Below, piece by piece: positions 1 through 10,456 of a stretch of 59,888 bases of DNA. A program made the position numbers and the translations under genes. A model generated the notes under the pieces. The model did no database searches. It had not been told where the DNA came from and saw only the letters and a list, made by a program, of their open reading frames with translations. The stretch is from NCBI GenBank assembly GCA_032718475.1, contig JAUCBJ010007191.1, positions 1 through 59,888 of the forward strand, in the 5' to 3' direction. Source of the DNA: Nemertoderma westbladi. Its lineage: Eukaryota; Xenacoelomorpha; Nemertodermatida; Nemertodermatidae. Positions within the stretch are counted from its first letter, which is position 1. Every line of letters starts with the position of its first letter.

Positions 1-1274
1 GAAGAACTTTGTTTCAACCGGAAAAAAATAGCACACTCCCTGGGAATATTTCGCACAGGTTCTATAGCCTATACCATACCGGCGGAGTAACCGTTCCAAT
101 TCACTAAACTTTACAGTAGTAGGTTCTACCGGTAATGTAAGCTAGTTAACCTTCTTAGCTACTTGAATTCCAGAATTCCACAATTTACAAGGAAGAATTT
201 TGACATTTTTATCTCTCGATTATCTAGACGTACCTGATATTTTTGATCGGAATCGCCATTGTTTCGCTGAATTTCCGGAATTGCCAGGTCCAACGCCGTT
301 TTAGCGGTGCGAAAATTATTTGCATTGCCAATATAAGCCAGAAACAATCAGGTAACATTTTGGTTTACCTGTTGGTGTGCTGCAGCCATATTATACAATC
401 AAAAGCACTACAGCACTATTCACCTTTGAAAGTTGAAATGCAGAAGTTATAGTTATTATGTAGGTAGGTCTGTAGGTTACCGGTCAGCCGGTTACCTGGT
501 TACAGCATTAGGTACCGGTACGGGTTGCCAATGGTTCGTTGTATAGTTGTAGACAAAATACACAGGATGAACCATAGGCAAGGTCGGAACAGTAGTCAAC
601 CATCCTACACACTGCGCCAATTTGTTGTAAGTGTATACAACTATAATACCGGTATCGGTATTGTAAGAACAACCATGATAATAGGCTACAGACTGTCAAG
701 CTGTCCACATATATTTACTGAATATCAGTACTGTAGTATATCTGACATCATATCCTAGAAGTGGCCATGGCCTACTTTCTATACATAATAATGTGATAAT
801 ACAAATCTACATCAGTTTTTTTACATACTTTGGCACTGACATACCCACCGGTAAGGTTTTTACTTAAACGTGCTTGATTAATAAATAAAATACAATTGAC
901 CCTCAGTGATAAACTCGGATGCCACCAGCTGTTTAGGGTAAGAGTGGAACTCTTTAAACATCATGATGCAATATTCCTTCCTAAGTCTGGTGATGCCTAG
1001 ACTTATGTACACCCTCAGAACTTATCCAACCTTTTCTGCTCCCTACCTGATTGTTCCCATTGACAACTGCGTTAGGTAGGCACTCCAAGATATGTGACCA
1101 ATATGTCCTTGACTCCAGACTGCTGGACACAGGCTTGCTTGTCGGTTTGGGGGCCTCGGTTTCCCATCAAATAGCCTGACTGCCCAAGTTGCTTGCACCG
1201 CATGCAACCACGAACTAACCTCCGCGATCATTTTAAACTTGAATGGACCTATGTTCCATCGAGCAGCAGTTGAG
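1..1274. other. Left edge, no gene seen
   Basis: No reading frame here resembles a known family. The stretch is AT-rich with repeated TACCGGTA-like words, which recur all over the window. The last 250 bases are less AT-rich and have a 95-codon minus-strand frame (1043-1330) that I do not recognise; it runs into the direct repeat beginning at 1275. Confidence 0.4.
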
Positions 1275-1540
1275 TAATGGGAGCGCTTCTCTCCCTCCTC
1301 GCCAATGATATCTCCGAACCAAGCAACCAAAGATCATTGATCCCGTATCCGATCCCAACTGGCAGCACTACAGTACATACAGTACCCTAATATCAACCAG
1401 TAACAACATCACTTTATCCCACCTTAAGGGTTGCCAAGCACCAGGTTCTGGTGATTGCTTGAACGCGATCCATTGACGTCCGTCTTGCCGACGAATAGTT
1501 CGGTATGGCTGTTGCTCTTCGAACCTGTTGGCTCTACCCT
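1275..1540. repeat. 266-bp direct repeat, left copy
   Basis: This block starts TAATGGGAGCGC and ends GGCTCTACCC. It recurs at 2453-2718 with the same length and about 8 differences by eye (roughly 3%). The two copies exactly bracket a LINE fragment, so they may be an unusually long target-site duplication. The alternative is a segmental duplication with a later insertion at the junction. Confidence 0.85.
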
Positions 1541-2452
1541 ACTACTACTACTACTAGTATCGGCATTCTGCATTGCAGCTGCATTTTTAAGAATGCTGTG
1601 CCGGCTTGTCGACAAAATTGCGCCGCCACAACTCCCTATCACCCATGACATTTGCTAGATCATCCGCATCTTCAAGACCAGTGTCCTTTAAGATGCGTCT
1701 CAAGAAAGTCATGGGCTGTCCACCATGCTTATTCACTCCATGAGGCTGCCAAAGTACAAGATTATGCACTGGCTGGTCCTCACGGTGAAAGCAATGTCCT
1801 GCAAAGCGGAGGCGATTTTGTTCTAGTGTCAAGCTTGGGGGAACCAATGAGACACCTCCAATGTTATATAGTGTCTGGTTGGAGATGTGTGCATTGTACT
1901 TGACACAATGAACCCGGCGTAGCATTCTTGTAAATGTGCCATCCAGAGATTTGGTATCCTCAGCAGTTAGAGTCCAGCATGGACTCCCATAGAGGAGTAC
2001 TGGAACTACTGCTGCTCTAAATAATCGGACCTTAAGTTTCCGATTAATTCTCGGTGACTTCCAAATCCTGGAAAGCCTATTCAAGGCTGCCCATGCCTTT
2101 CCCTTACGTATTCGAAGGTCCTCACCTGACTTCCGGATCCATGATCCCAGGAAACAGAAGTTGTCCACATGCTCAAGCATACCATCCCTTGAGCTTATGC
2201 TCATCCGATCAGAGACTTGCTGAGGACTTTCAAAGTTAACTGTCAAAATTGTCGTCTTTCTGGAGTTAATAAAAAGACCAACACTAGAAGCAGCATGTTC
2301 TAATGAGCTGAGGATCCATTGGGCTCCCTCTAGTGATTCTGAGAGTACTCCTAAGTCATCAGCAAAGTCTAGATCAGTTAGGTACTTGGCAGGATTTCCT
2401 CGACTTCTGGATCCAGTAGGTGGAGTTATCATCATGAGGATTACATGAACAT
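1541..2452 (-). mobile_element. 5'-truncated LINE, family A, copy 1
   Basis: On the minus strand, codons from about 2440 down to 1587 read as the end of a non-LTR reverse transcriptase. The RT box C motif LDFADDLGVL is present, followed by the downstream conserved region with FLGSWIRKSG, LLYGSPCWTL, RMLRRVHCVKYNAHISN, RLRFAGHCF and LVLWQPHG. The catalytic N-terminal fingers and any endonuclease are missing, so the copy is dead. The 3' end is a short (TAG)n tail at 1541-1557, typical of some LINE 3' ends. The insertion sits exactly between two 266-bp direct repeats. Other copies of the family lie at 12719-13052, 37895-38452, about 41745-42200 and 58857-59800. The clade is not assigned. Confidence 0.88.
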
Positions 2453-2718
2453 TAATGGGAGCGCTTCTCTCCCTCCTCGCCAATGATATCTCTGAACCAA
2501 GCAACCAAAGATCTTTGATCCCGTATCCGATCCCAACTGGCAGCACTACAGTACATACAGTACCCTAATATCAACCAGTAACAACATCACTTTATCCCAC
2601 CTTAAGGGTTGCCAAGCACCAGATTCTGGTGATTGGTTGAACGCGATCCATTGACGTCCGTCTTGCCGACGAATAGTTCGGTACGGCTGGTACTCTTCGA
2701 ACCTGTTTGCTCTACCCA
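2453..2718. repeat. 266-bp direct repeat, right copy
   Basis: Right partner of the repeat at 1275-1540. Its edge supplies the first residues of the open frame that runs into the LINE on the minus strand, so those residues are host sequence and not part of the element. Confidence 0.85.
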
Positions 2719-3207
2719 CCCTTTTGTGTGTGTGCCACCGTCGCTAATGTTTCAGCCAGCCATGCTCTAATCTACAAGATTTCTCTACAAAAGCTACCTC
2801 ATTCCCAAATACTACGATCGCCGCCAGGAGTTCAGCGACCCCCTGTCTACAGTACCGGTACACAATTCCTGCATCACCTCTAGGCATCGTTATCCAAGCC
2901 GGAATGCATAAAGGTCTCATTCAACCTCCACGAGAACTGTTGCTTCTGGGAGACAAACATGGCACCTTAGGTATTCAACCCACCAATGCATTATTTTAAT
3001 TCCATGCATATTTATTATCAATTTTTATTAATTGTAAATTAATCGTAAAATCGATCTATAAATAGATAATATTTTATACAGTGTGAATTTATTTTGTTTT
3101 TTTTAAATATAGTTTGTATTAATTTAATTTAAAAAAGTGAGAGAAAATAAAAAATTAATAATTAATAATTTCTAAAACGAATATTTTTTCCTTTCTATGT
3201 ATAGTAG
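2719..3207. other. No gene seen; AT-rich toward the right
   Basis: I see no coding signal. The right half is very AT-rich and ends in a pyrimidine tract followed by AG at 3206-3207, which serves as the acceptor of the next candidate exon. Confidence 0.4.
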
Positions 3208-3341
3208 GGGAAGCAACAGAAGTAAATGGCGAGCCTATGGTGGACCTACTGCAACGTATGGGCTCGGTTGCTAGTGACGACCCCACCTTCGACATGGACG
3301 ACGGACCACCAGGCCGAATAATTCCCCATTTCACCCAGTTA
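3208..3341 (+). CDS. Candidate internal exon of the KCNQ1-type channel gene
   Basis: After a pyrimidine tract and AG at 3206-3207, an open frame reads GEATEVNGEPMVDLLQRMG and then an acidic stretch ending PHFTQL before a stop at about 3357-3359. The composition is protein-like, against stop-rich surroundings. Its place just before the exon at 4310, and the likeness of the HFTQL end to the residues ahead of helix B in KCNQ channels, suggest it is the preceding exon. I could not find a GT donor in the right phase: the next exon needs two bases from this one, and the only nearby GT (3342) gives phase 0. It may therefore be joined through another small exon, be an alternative terminal exon, or be misjudged. 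Confidence 0.4.
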
Positions 3342-4309
3342 GTTCGAAAATTAATTTAATACTTTGTTAAGAATTGAGGGTTGCAGTTTTAGTTTTAGTC
3401 CCTGTGCGAGATAAAAGCTTGAATAGTTCAAAAAATAAACTTTATTCTTAAATTGTTACTTTTTCGGTCGAATATACCCCAAAATCGGGAGAAAATGTTT
3501 CGCTTTTTTTCCCTAGGGAAAAAGTAATCAACAGGAATGCATTGATTTCACTTTTTTCCCGGCGAAAAAAGTAAAGTAAAATATTTTTGGTGGAATTTTT
3601 TAAATTTTATTACATGTGGTGAAAGAACATCGACGTAGAAAAGGTTTTAAAGTAATTTGAGCAAAATCCATTAAAACACTTAAAAGTTATTGCAAATTTA
3701 GTGTCTGCGTGGCGTACACCAAAACGGAACTCAATATCCAATTGATTTATGTAGTTAAGCGGCTCTCTTGTTACGTAATAAATATTCGAGAACACTAAAT
3801 TATTTTAACGTTGAGTAAGGCAACATCTAGAAATGAAGAGTACAATAATTTTAATCGCAGTACTGTAACTATGGAAGCAATATAGTAAAATACTGCAGTT
3901 CAATTTTGTAACACAACTGTACTGAAGTATATCAATTTATATGACAGTATTTCTAGAACACAGCTTTATTATATTCGTGGTCTATATTTATGTCCTTATT
4001 TATTTTATTATTTATTTTATTTATTTATTTATGTCCTATTGTATAGAAATAATTATGAACAGTCGAATTCTGAACTGTAGTATATCGCTGTTTTATTACA
4101 TAATTTAGCAACAAAAAAGTACCAATTTAAGAATAAAATTATTACGTTTAATGAGTTTTCCAATTTATAACACGGCCGGACAAGGGGACAGCTTGGCGGC
4201 AATTCAAATACGCATTGAAGGACACATAAACTTTTCTACAGATCTCTAATTATTTTCCATCTATACTTTAATTAGACTCGAGTACACTCTATTATTGTTT
4301 TCTTTTTAG

Positions 4310-4521
4310 CTTAACGCCACAAATAAAGGCCGCTATTCGCGTTATCTGGCGTATCCGCTATTTTGTAGCTCGTCGAAAGTTTCAGCAGGCTAGGAAACCA
4401 TACGACGTGCGTGACGTCATGGAGCAGTACTCGCAAGGGCATCTAAACATGATGGTTCGGATAAAAGATTTACAGAGGCGGATAGACCAGACATTAGGGA
4501 AATCGGGACAGCATCTATTAG
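4310..4521 (+). CDS. KCNQ1: KCNQ1-type voltage-gated K+ channel, helix B/C exon
   Basis: A 212-bp exon runs from the acceptor TTTTTAG|C to the donor TTAG|GTAGGA. It encodes [18 protein letters not shown], the start of calmodulin-binding helix B, then [20 protein letters not shown] and [18 protein letters not shown], the hallmark of the Kv7 cytoplasmic tail before the tetramerisation helix. The [12 protein letters not shown] and EQYSQGHLN forms match KCNQ1 rather than KCNQ2-5, which have a different spelling here (from memory of the family). The protein would be a plasma-membrane potassium channel; its pore and voltage sensor must lie upstream of the window. The exon starts with the third base of a codon and ends with one base of the next, which fits the exon at 10224. 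Confidence 0.92.
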
Positions 4522-4681
4522 GTAGGATATAATACTGGATAATATATTACAATAATTGTGATGGGGTCCTGTGTTGGCCTCGGGATCCCGACTTTATGAG
4601 TGAGTTCCTACGCGCTGCCCGCTGACTGCTGGACCTAACTGAAGGACTGATTGGCCGTAGGCTCGGTAAATAAGAGAGTTT

Positions 4682-4915
4682 GTGGGGCGAGCCACGAAGT
4701 GAGAGAGCCTTAGCGTAGTGGTACCATTAATCAACCTGTCGTTCTGTCGTTCTGTCGTTCTGTCGCGTTTTTTTTCAGTATTTTATTTTAAACGTTAATA
4801 ACTCGGCCAATCCTTGATGAAATCTATCCAAACTTGGTACACATGTTGTTTGGCAAAAGTTTGAAAATTTTCCAAGTAGAATTTGCGTGGGGCCTTCGTG
4901 CAGCATCAGTGTAAC
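4682..4915 (+). repeat. GTGGGGCGAGC-family repeat, copy 1
   Basis: The block begins GTGGGGCGAGCCACGAAG, has a short TCTGTCGT tandem, then AACTTGGTACACATG, and ends near GGGGCCTTCGTGC. The same order of words occurs at 34432-34655, reverse-complemented at 36190-36410, and in diverged form near 7040-7200 and 40430-40640. A dispersed family with defined ends suggests a non-autonomous DNA transposon; no coding sequence is seen. Confidence 0.7.
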
Positions 4916-5739
4916 TGTTATTGTAGTTATAATATATTTATTTATCCAAAATTAACATGCGTTAAATTATTATTACTGTAGGATAAATCAGCTGGTTTTC
5001 TGACAAATTTTGCAAAACATAGGGGCTGTCTGCCAATCTGCATGTACCATTTGTACCGGTACTGTCAGGCTGTAATACAGGTCAGCCGGTACCATACACT
5101 GCAGACATGCCATATCATGTAATCTAAACATGGCCCCGGAAACCCTTGCGGTGATTATAGTTTAGGCCTAATTAGCCTAGTACCGGTAATAATAATATAA
5201 TAGTTTAGATAGTTCAGTAGTTACCGCTAATCATTCAGTCATTGGCACGGTACACCGTATTGCTGTACTGCCGTTCAGCCGTTGTAGTGCGCACCGTAGG
5301 TACCACCCATGCGTAGGCTTACTGTGCTGATTATGGTTTGATTGATTGATTGTTTTTTACACATAATTAAACCTTTTAAAATTCACAATAATACATTTAT
5401 AAAGATTACGTTACGATATTAGGCCTACAGTACAAGTAGGCCTAATAACACTAGATATTTAGGAGCACCAATACTGATTTATGTAGATAGTCAACTTATA
5501 AAATGTTTATTTACTTAAATAAAAGGTTCTGGTGTAAGGATAGCCTCATGAGGTATATACCTCGTTTCCATGAGGGTCCTATAATAATTTTCATACTCTA
5601 ATATTTAAAGCTAGTCAGACTGTGGTACCTAAGCTATATACTGTTAGGTATATTGCTGTATTGGGGTGGGGTTAGGAATAATCCATTTGTTTTAGCATTG
5701 AACTGTTGAATCCCCTTATTTATTATAAAACCATTGGAA

Positions 5740-6440
5740 ATATTCGCAAATGCCGCTCCATTACTGTCTGATGTCTGAAACGCTCCCGACAGTCCGATGT
5801 ATCTGGACCCGAGCAGCCGAGTTGCTTCAAGAGGTGATTAACGGGGGAATACTACGGAATTGCTTGTTTGTCAGTACGATTCTATTTGGGTATTTACTAC
5901 ACTCAGACACTGGGAATACGGCGGTCGGTCAGATCGTAATGCGGGCCACTGCCAAGTTCATCATGCCTCACTCCGGTCACCCACCTTGGAGTGCGGTGGG
6001 AAGAGTCCCACTTACTGACTTACGTCGACGACTGGACGAATCGACGAGGATTGCGATCTGGGTTTAGCGGCGGCCCGGATCCTGGGATCGCCTGGGGGAA
6101 ATGGTTGAACGTTGGGCAGACGTTATCGCACTGGATTACGTTCTCTGTGACGCGAAAGTGTGAAGCGAATTCGTTGTCGAATTGGGTCGGAAGCTGCGGG
6201 AATTCTACTGTTCTACGGGAGTAAACCGCAGCGGTCCGGTGACTGACTTACTGACTACGGACGGATACTACTGGGATAAGCAGGTATTTCGATCGAGTTT
6301 CTCGTATTCTCGATGCTCGAGGCGGATAGAGAGTTGGTTGTGTTGGGCGGTGTTGTTCAATTCTATCAAACATATTAAATAATTGGTAAAATAATAAAAA
6401 CACACCAGATAAAGATACTGAGCTTATGGTAAAGAGATAG
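5740..6440 (+). other. GC-richer patch with weak open frames
   Basis: Against AT-rich surroundings this patch is noticeably richer in G and C and keeps partly overlapping plus-strand frames of 105, 77 and 66 codons (5750-6067, 5991-6224, 6182-6382). I recognise no domain, and no frame stays open through the whole patch. It may be a decayed element or gene fragment. Confidence 0.25.
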
Positions 6441-6504
6441 GCCGAACTTACAATTTCCAAATAGATTGTTCATATAATAAATATATTTTTGGTATTTGAT
6501 TTCA

Positions 6505-6768
6505 AGATAGGGGGGGGGGGGGGGGGGGGGGGGACTGGACGCAATAAAAATTCATCCCTCTCCAGGGGAAATTGGATGCAAATAACAACAGCTGATTACT
6601 CTCAAAAATAAAACTGTAACCTGTTCTATTGTGTTTACTTTATTGTTTTGGTTAAAATAACGTGCCACTGTAACCTGCTCCTTTCCCAACATTTAGAAAT
6701 TAATATTGAGGCGGGATATTAATTCGCCAAGATGGGATTTGCGTCCAGTCCCACCCCCCTCCTGTCTC
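6505..6768. mobile_element. MITE family M1, copy 1, with 9-bp target duplication
   Basis: About 264 bp with inverted ends: left AGATAGGGGG...ACTGGACGCAA, right TTGCGTCCAGT...CTGTCTCT. It is flanked by the direct repeat TTGATTTCA (6496-6504 and 6769-6777). The interior, including CATCCCTCTCCAGGGGAAAT and AACGTGCCACTGTAACCTG, matches a second copy at 41166-41405. No coding capacity is seen. A 9-bp duplication would suit a Mutator-like family, but that is inference. The left end has grown a run of 24 G. Confidence 0.82.
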
Positions 6769-6869
6769 TTGATTTCACTAAAAAATAGAATACATTGCAT
6801 TTTACTGTTATAATTACTGTATTGAATAAAATAATTAATTGATTGTTTATTAAACCGTGCTAAGCACGT

Positions 6870-7200
6870 TGAACTGGAGCTCTAACAATTCCCCACTAGC
6901 GGCAGACAGGAACTGTAAAAGTCTCTGTAGAATTTCTAATTAAGCAATGCTCTTAGGTAACTACTACTAAATTTCAGATGAATCTGATCGTTGGTTCTAT
7001 AATTACAGCTATTTTTACGTTTCTGTTAATTCGCCCCCTAGCGGCAGACCGGGGAACTGTAGAAGTCTGTCTGTGTGTAGAATTTCTAAATTTTTTATAG
7101 ACTACATGAGTACCAAGTTTGGTTCCATTTCATCCATGATTGACCGACTTATTAGCGTTCAAACATTCCTGCCACAAACATAGCCAGAGGCAGCCACAAA
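6870..7200. repeat. Diverged repeat with two CTAGCGGCAGAC words
   Basis: The words CCACTAGCGGCAGACAGGAACTG and a near copy at about 7034 start two similar stretches. The second continues with TGAGTACCAAGTTTGGTTCC, which resembles the GTGGGGCGAGC family in reverse orientation and the diverged copy at 40430-40640. I see no gene. Confidence 0.45.
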
Positions 7201-7646
7201 CGAATAAAAGCTGCAGGAACTCGAGCGATAATTAATTTATTAATTATTAAATACTGTTTCAATTAAATTCTTTACGAAAATCTAGTCATCTTCTTTTAAA
7301 TATGGACCCTGCATTCGTGGAAAATATAATATTTGATAATTCATCAGTCAGCCTACGCTAATTTCACGGCAAGTCCTTGTCATGGCCTGTGTGTAGTAGG
7401 CCATGGTACCACCCTACTACCGTTACCTGCTGACCGCGTGACCGGTGGCAACTAGCACTTCAGCACTTGCACAGCAACAGCACTACCGGCGATACACAGG
7501 TTGAAATTTATGTAGAGTTTGCTCAACAGTACAGATATAAAATAGTTATCTAAATTATATATATTACTATTGACAAGTATTGAAATATATACCGTTATTC
7601 GTGTTATCAGTATTTGCAACATCTGACATTGAAGAGGTGAAAGAAG

Positions 7647-8173
7647 ATGAATACCGGCACTCAACAAAACCAACGCTTATCACAGGTCGGTATGGTTACC
7701 TCGAAACCGGCGCGACTGTCCACTCGAATACAACTTCAAAACACAAACGCCAACAATAAACTGAAAGCGAATCGAACGTCTTCAGAAGAATCTGTCATTG
7801 GGACGAAGAAAAGGAAGCCGAAACCACGGGAATGGACCACAGCTAAGATTGAATGCTCCCATTGTCAGAGTTCCTGGACCGAAATTGAAACACCAATTGC
7901 CGATGGGCTTGATCTCTCAAACCAAAACTTCCTCTGCGGGGTTTGCGCGGCAGTAAAGATTGAAAGTCTGGAAGCTGGCATTCCTAGGTATTATTATTAT
8001 AAAGAGCGTCAGCCTGCGTTTAATAAATATATTTTAATATAAAACAGGTCGAACGCAAAGAGGCTTATAATGAAGACGAGTACTGCATTGATTATATTCC
8101 TATAAACCACCTGGCTTTGCATATTGAACGTGCGTTTGGAAATAAGTTCGTGCTACCCTTCCGTGGGTGGTAG
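7647..8173 (+). CDS. Possible two-exon gene with a C-X2-C pair zinc-binding motif
   Basis: An ATG at 7647 opens 102 codons ending in CSHCQSSW...FLCGVCAA, two cysteine pairs that could bind zinc, after a basic KKRKPKPREW stretch. A phase-0 donor GCA|GTAAAG (7953) and acceptor AACAG (8043-8047) give a 95-bp intron. The second exon reads VERKEAYNEDEYCIDYIP and NHLALHIERAFGNKF, open for 41 codons to TAG at 8171-8173. The joined protein would be about 143 residues. I do not recognise it. It lies on the same strand as the channel but is not a channel exon, so it would be a gene or element nested in that intron. Unspliced reading through the first donor also stays open to 8042, so the splice is not certain. 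Confidence 0.4.
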
Positions 8174-8435
8174 ATGTCGCGGTTATGTATTGGTGGGTGG
8201 GAAGGGAGGGGGGGGGGGGTGCAGATTAAAAGGGGTGAACACGTACTGTCCCCCTTTCTTTGATTAATTGGTGGTGTGGGTTAATCTCTCATAACCGGGC
8301 CTCGTGCTGCGCGAAGGCCCCACGAACGTGTTTTGGTGTTAATATTAATCAGTTAATCTTGATTGCACTGTCCACTGTCTGATAGTGTACCGGTAAAGGT
8401 GCCTAGCGCAGCGGTGGATGCTATTCCCCTACTAC

Positions 8436-8466
8436 CATGGCCTACTATATAATATAGTAGGCCATG
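8436..8466. repeat. Perfect 31-base palindrome
   Basis: CATGGCCTACTATAT, one base, then its exact reverse complement. The words CCATGGCC and TAGGCC also occur nearby at 7380-7405 in related form. It could extrude a hairpin or be the fused ends of a small element. Confidence 0.8.
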
Positions 8467-8788
8467 CTACTACTGCTCTGGTTAATTATTGCCAACTGAG
8501 TGACTGCAAACACAACTATGGGCTGTGTGGAGTTTATTCTGAGTTACGCAATAATGGGTTGGGAGGGTGGATACCTACAACACATTATAGGTACTACAGT
8601 ATACTAACAGAACGTACTTACAGATAATGGGCTTTGAGTCATCAGCAGCTGCCTGGTCCACCGAGTCACTGACCTCGGTTGGGACAACTGTTGGTGCCTC
8701 GCCCCCAGAACCACTACTTGCACGCCCCCTAGCGGCTTGAACTGCGGGTATCTCATGCTCGACCATCGTATCAGTATATTGGTTATTA

Positions 8789-9253
8789 GATAGATAGATA
8801 GATAGATTTATTTATACATTATGTAAAAACAATAACAAATACACCAAACAATGTACCGGTATAAAGGTATTGTCCAACATAACATATAGGATTACCCCTA
8901 AAGCTTTGCAGCTTATTTCCAAGGGGGTCCTTTATGTTACTTGGTTACAAATACAATATTACACTACGCTAACCTAAAACCAATATAAAACGTAATTACA
9001 CTATGTACATGTACAACTTTACCGAGAGCGTGACAATGCCCAACTCAACGATAAAGATGTAATGTACAGAACAATTTATTATAAAACGTAATTACAGTAT
9101 AAATAGTAAATAATTAATAAACTAATAACTTACTGTAGGACTATTGTACCTATTTTTACATTGCACATGGAGGTGAGATTTAACTGCAGATTTAAAAGAA
9201 TGTTGATTATTTAGGTTTTTAATTTCATTAGGCAGAGCGTTCCATTGCTAAGA
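8789..9253 (-). mobile_element. LINE family D, 3' end with (ATCT)n tail
   Basis: On the minus strand a short coding tail, WNALPNEIKNLNNQHSFKS, is typical of the end of CR1/L2-like LINE ORF2. It is followed by a 3' untranslated region ending AATAAATCTATCTATCTATC at about 8789-8815. Part of the same 3' region recurs at 36416-36560. The element is heavily 5'-truncated and abuts a Penelope fragment at about 9253. Confidence 0.75.
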
Positions 9254-9492
9254 ATATTCTTAGCATCCCCAATAGCGGTATAGAGTTGGGAAACATCCCC
9301 ACCCTTACTGGCATTAAAGATGCGATGAATTATACCACGAACTATTCGGCGTTTGTAATACTCAGGGGCACACGCAGTGGCATTGCGAACGAGCCCAGTA
9401 TCTGTAGGCTTGCGATACCACGCTGTTGAAAGAGCATAGTCAACCCGAGTGACAACCAAATCAAGAAAGGACAAGCGGCCCTCCACCTCCAT
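9253..9492 (-). pseudogene. Penelope-like element RT fragment
   Basis: The minus-strand frame reads LSFLDLVVTRVD, TAWYRKPTDTGL and RIVRGIIHRIFNAS, the FLD...YRKPT...G...HR pattern of the region that follows the catalytic core in Penelope-like reverse transcriptases. The RT core and the GIY-YIG endonuclease are absent. The reading ends where the LINE 3' end begins, so this is a remnant broken by, or fused to, another element. Confidence 0.7.
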
Positions 9493-10130
9493 CTCAAACT
9501 AAACTTGAGACTAGGATGAAGGGCATTCTCAGTGGCATTCTCAGCTTCTCAGTGGGGTCGTTACTGCCAACGCTGCCCAGGATGGGACGGCCAAGGATGG
9601 GAGCGAACAGGGTAAGACTGTGCACAACCACATCATGACGCACCGCGGCGAGCCCAATACACGTTGGCTGACTGACTGGTGTGAATTGTTTAAACATTTC
9701 AAAGTAATTGCTAGACACCCATTGCGGCCAGTCTTGCAAAAGCTTGAAATGTATTACATTCAAACACGCAAGTTCGCTATCAACAAGCAGAAACGTGATT
9801 GATTGGCGTAAGTTTGTGGTTCTACTTCCCACTGGTTAGTTCCCTACAGACCTATATCTTCATTTCAATTCTCGCACTGTCACCCTTTGTGAATTTCTCT
9901 CTACATTTCCTGGCTTGGCCTCCTGAGAATGCCTTCAGCTGCGGGGTGAAATCTACCGATAAGCTGGCTGCTGTCAGCTGATCACTGATTGTATGCAACG
10001 TCTAGGTCTTGTTGCTTTTTAGTTTTTTTTCATACTTTGGTACTAACACACCTACCGCTAAGGTTTTCTACTTAACGTGCTTGATAAATAAATAAATATA
10101 ATTCATAATTATTGGTTTCTCTACACAAGC
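9493..10130. other. Intronic stretch, nothing recognised
   Basis: Short frames on both strands (60-112 codons) have no recognisable family. The right end contains AATAAATAAATATAATT-type simple sequence. I treat it as intron. Confidence 0.35.
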
Positions 10131-10230
10131 TTCTACTTTAATTTTAATTAATTAATTGATATATTTAACAGAATCCCAACCAATAATAATTAATTTTAAT
10201 TAATTATTTGATATATTTAACAGAATCCCA
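10120..10230 (+). repeat. 52-bp tandem duplication across a splice acceptor
   Basis: TTGATATATTTAACAG followed by AATCCCAACC occurs twice, with the acceptor AG at 10170-10171 and again at 10222-10223. The offset of 52 bases is not a multiple of three. Only the downstream acceptor keeps the channel frame; the upstream one meets an in-frame TAA (10198-10200) within ten codons. Confidence 0.85.
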
Positions 10231-10456
10231 ACCCGGGGAGAGACAGCGACTAACTGTAATCTCTAGAATTGCTCGAGTTGAGAAACAAGTCACGGAAATC
10301 AATGAAAAGATGGACACTTCTCTACAACTACTATCCCTAATAGCGGAGAACACTAAACTACAGCAGACAAACCGGGGTAACTCACGCAAAGTTCCGAGAG
10401 TTAGTGGCAGTTCAGTTACCTTGCCAACTAAATTTTATCAGGAGTTTGATTTGTAA
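10224..10456 (+). CDS. KCNQ1: KCNQ1-type channel, last exon (tetramerisation helix D and C-terminus)
   Basis: After the acceptor TTAACAG the exon reads ESQPGERQRLTVISRIARVE and then KQVTEINEKMDTSLQLLSLI, a heptad-like helix in the position of helix D, the coiled coil that drives Kv7 subunit assembly. The rest is a low-complexity Ser/Thr/Asn tail ending YQEFDL and TAA. The splice phase agrees with the exon at 4310-4521 (G + AA). The tail after helix D is about 40 residues, short compared with vertebrate KCNQ2/3. A duplicated acceptor lies 52 bases upstream. Confidence 0.88.

Larger units (their letters stand above)
4522..10223 (+). other. KCNQ1: 5.7-kb KCNQ1-type intron, host to several insertions
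   Basis: The intron runs from the GT at 4522 to the AG at 10222-10223 and joins phase 1 to phase 1 (G + AA gives Glu). It holds a repeat of the GTGGGGCGAGC family, a MITE with a 24-base G run, a possible two-exon gene, a perfect 31-base palindrome, a LINE 3' end and a Penelope fragment. Stretches such as 4930-5740 and 9500-10130 show nothing I can name. Confidence 0.75.
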
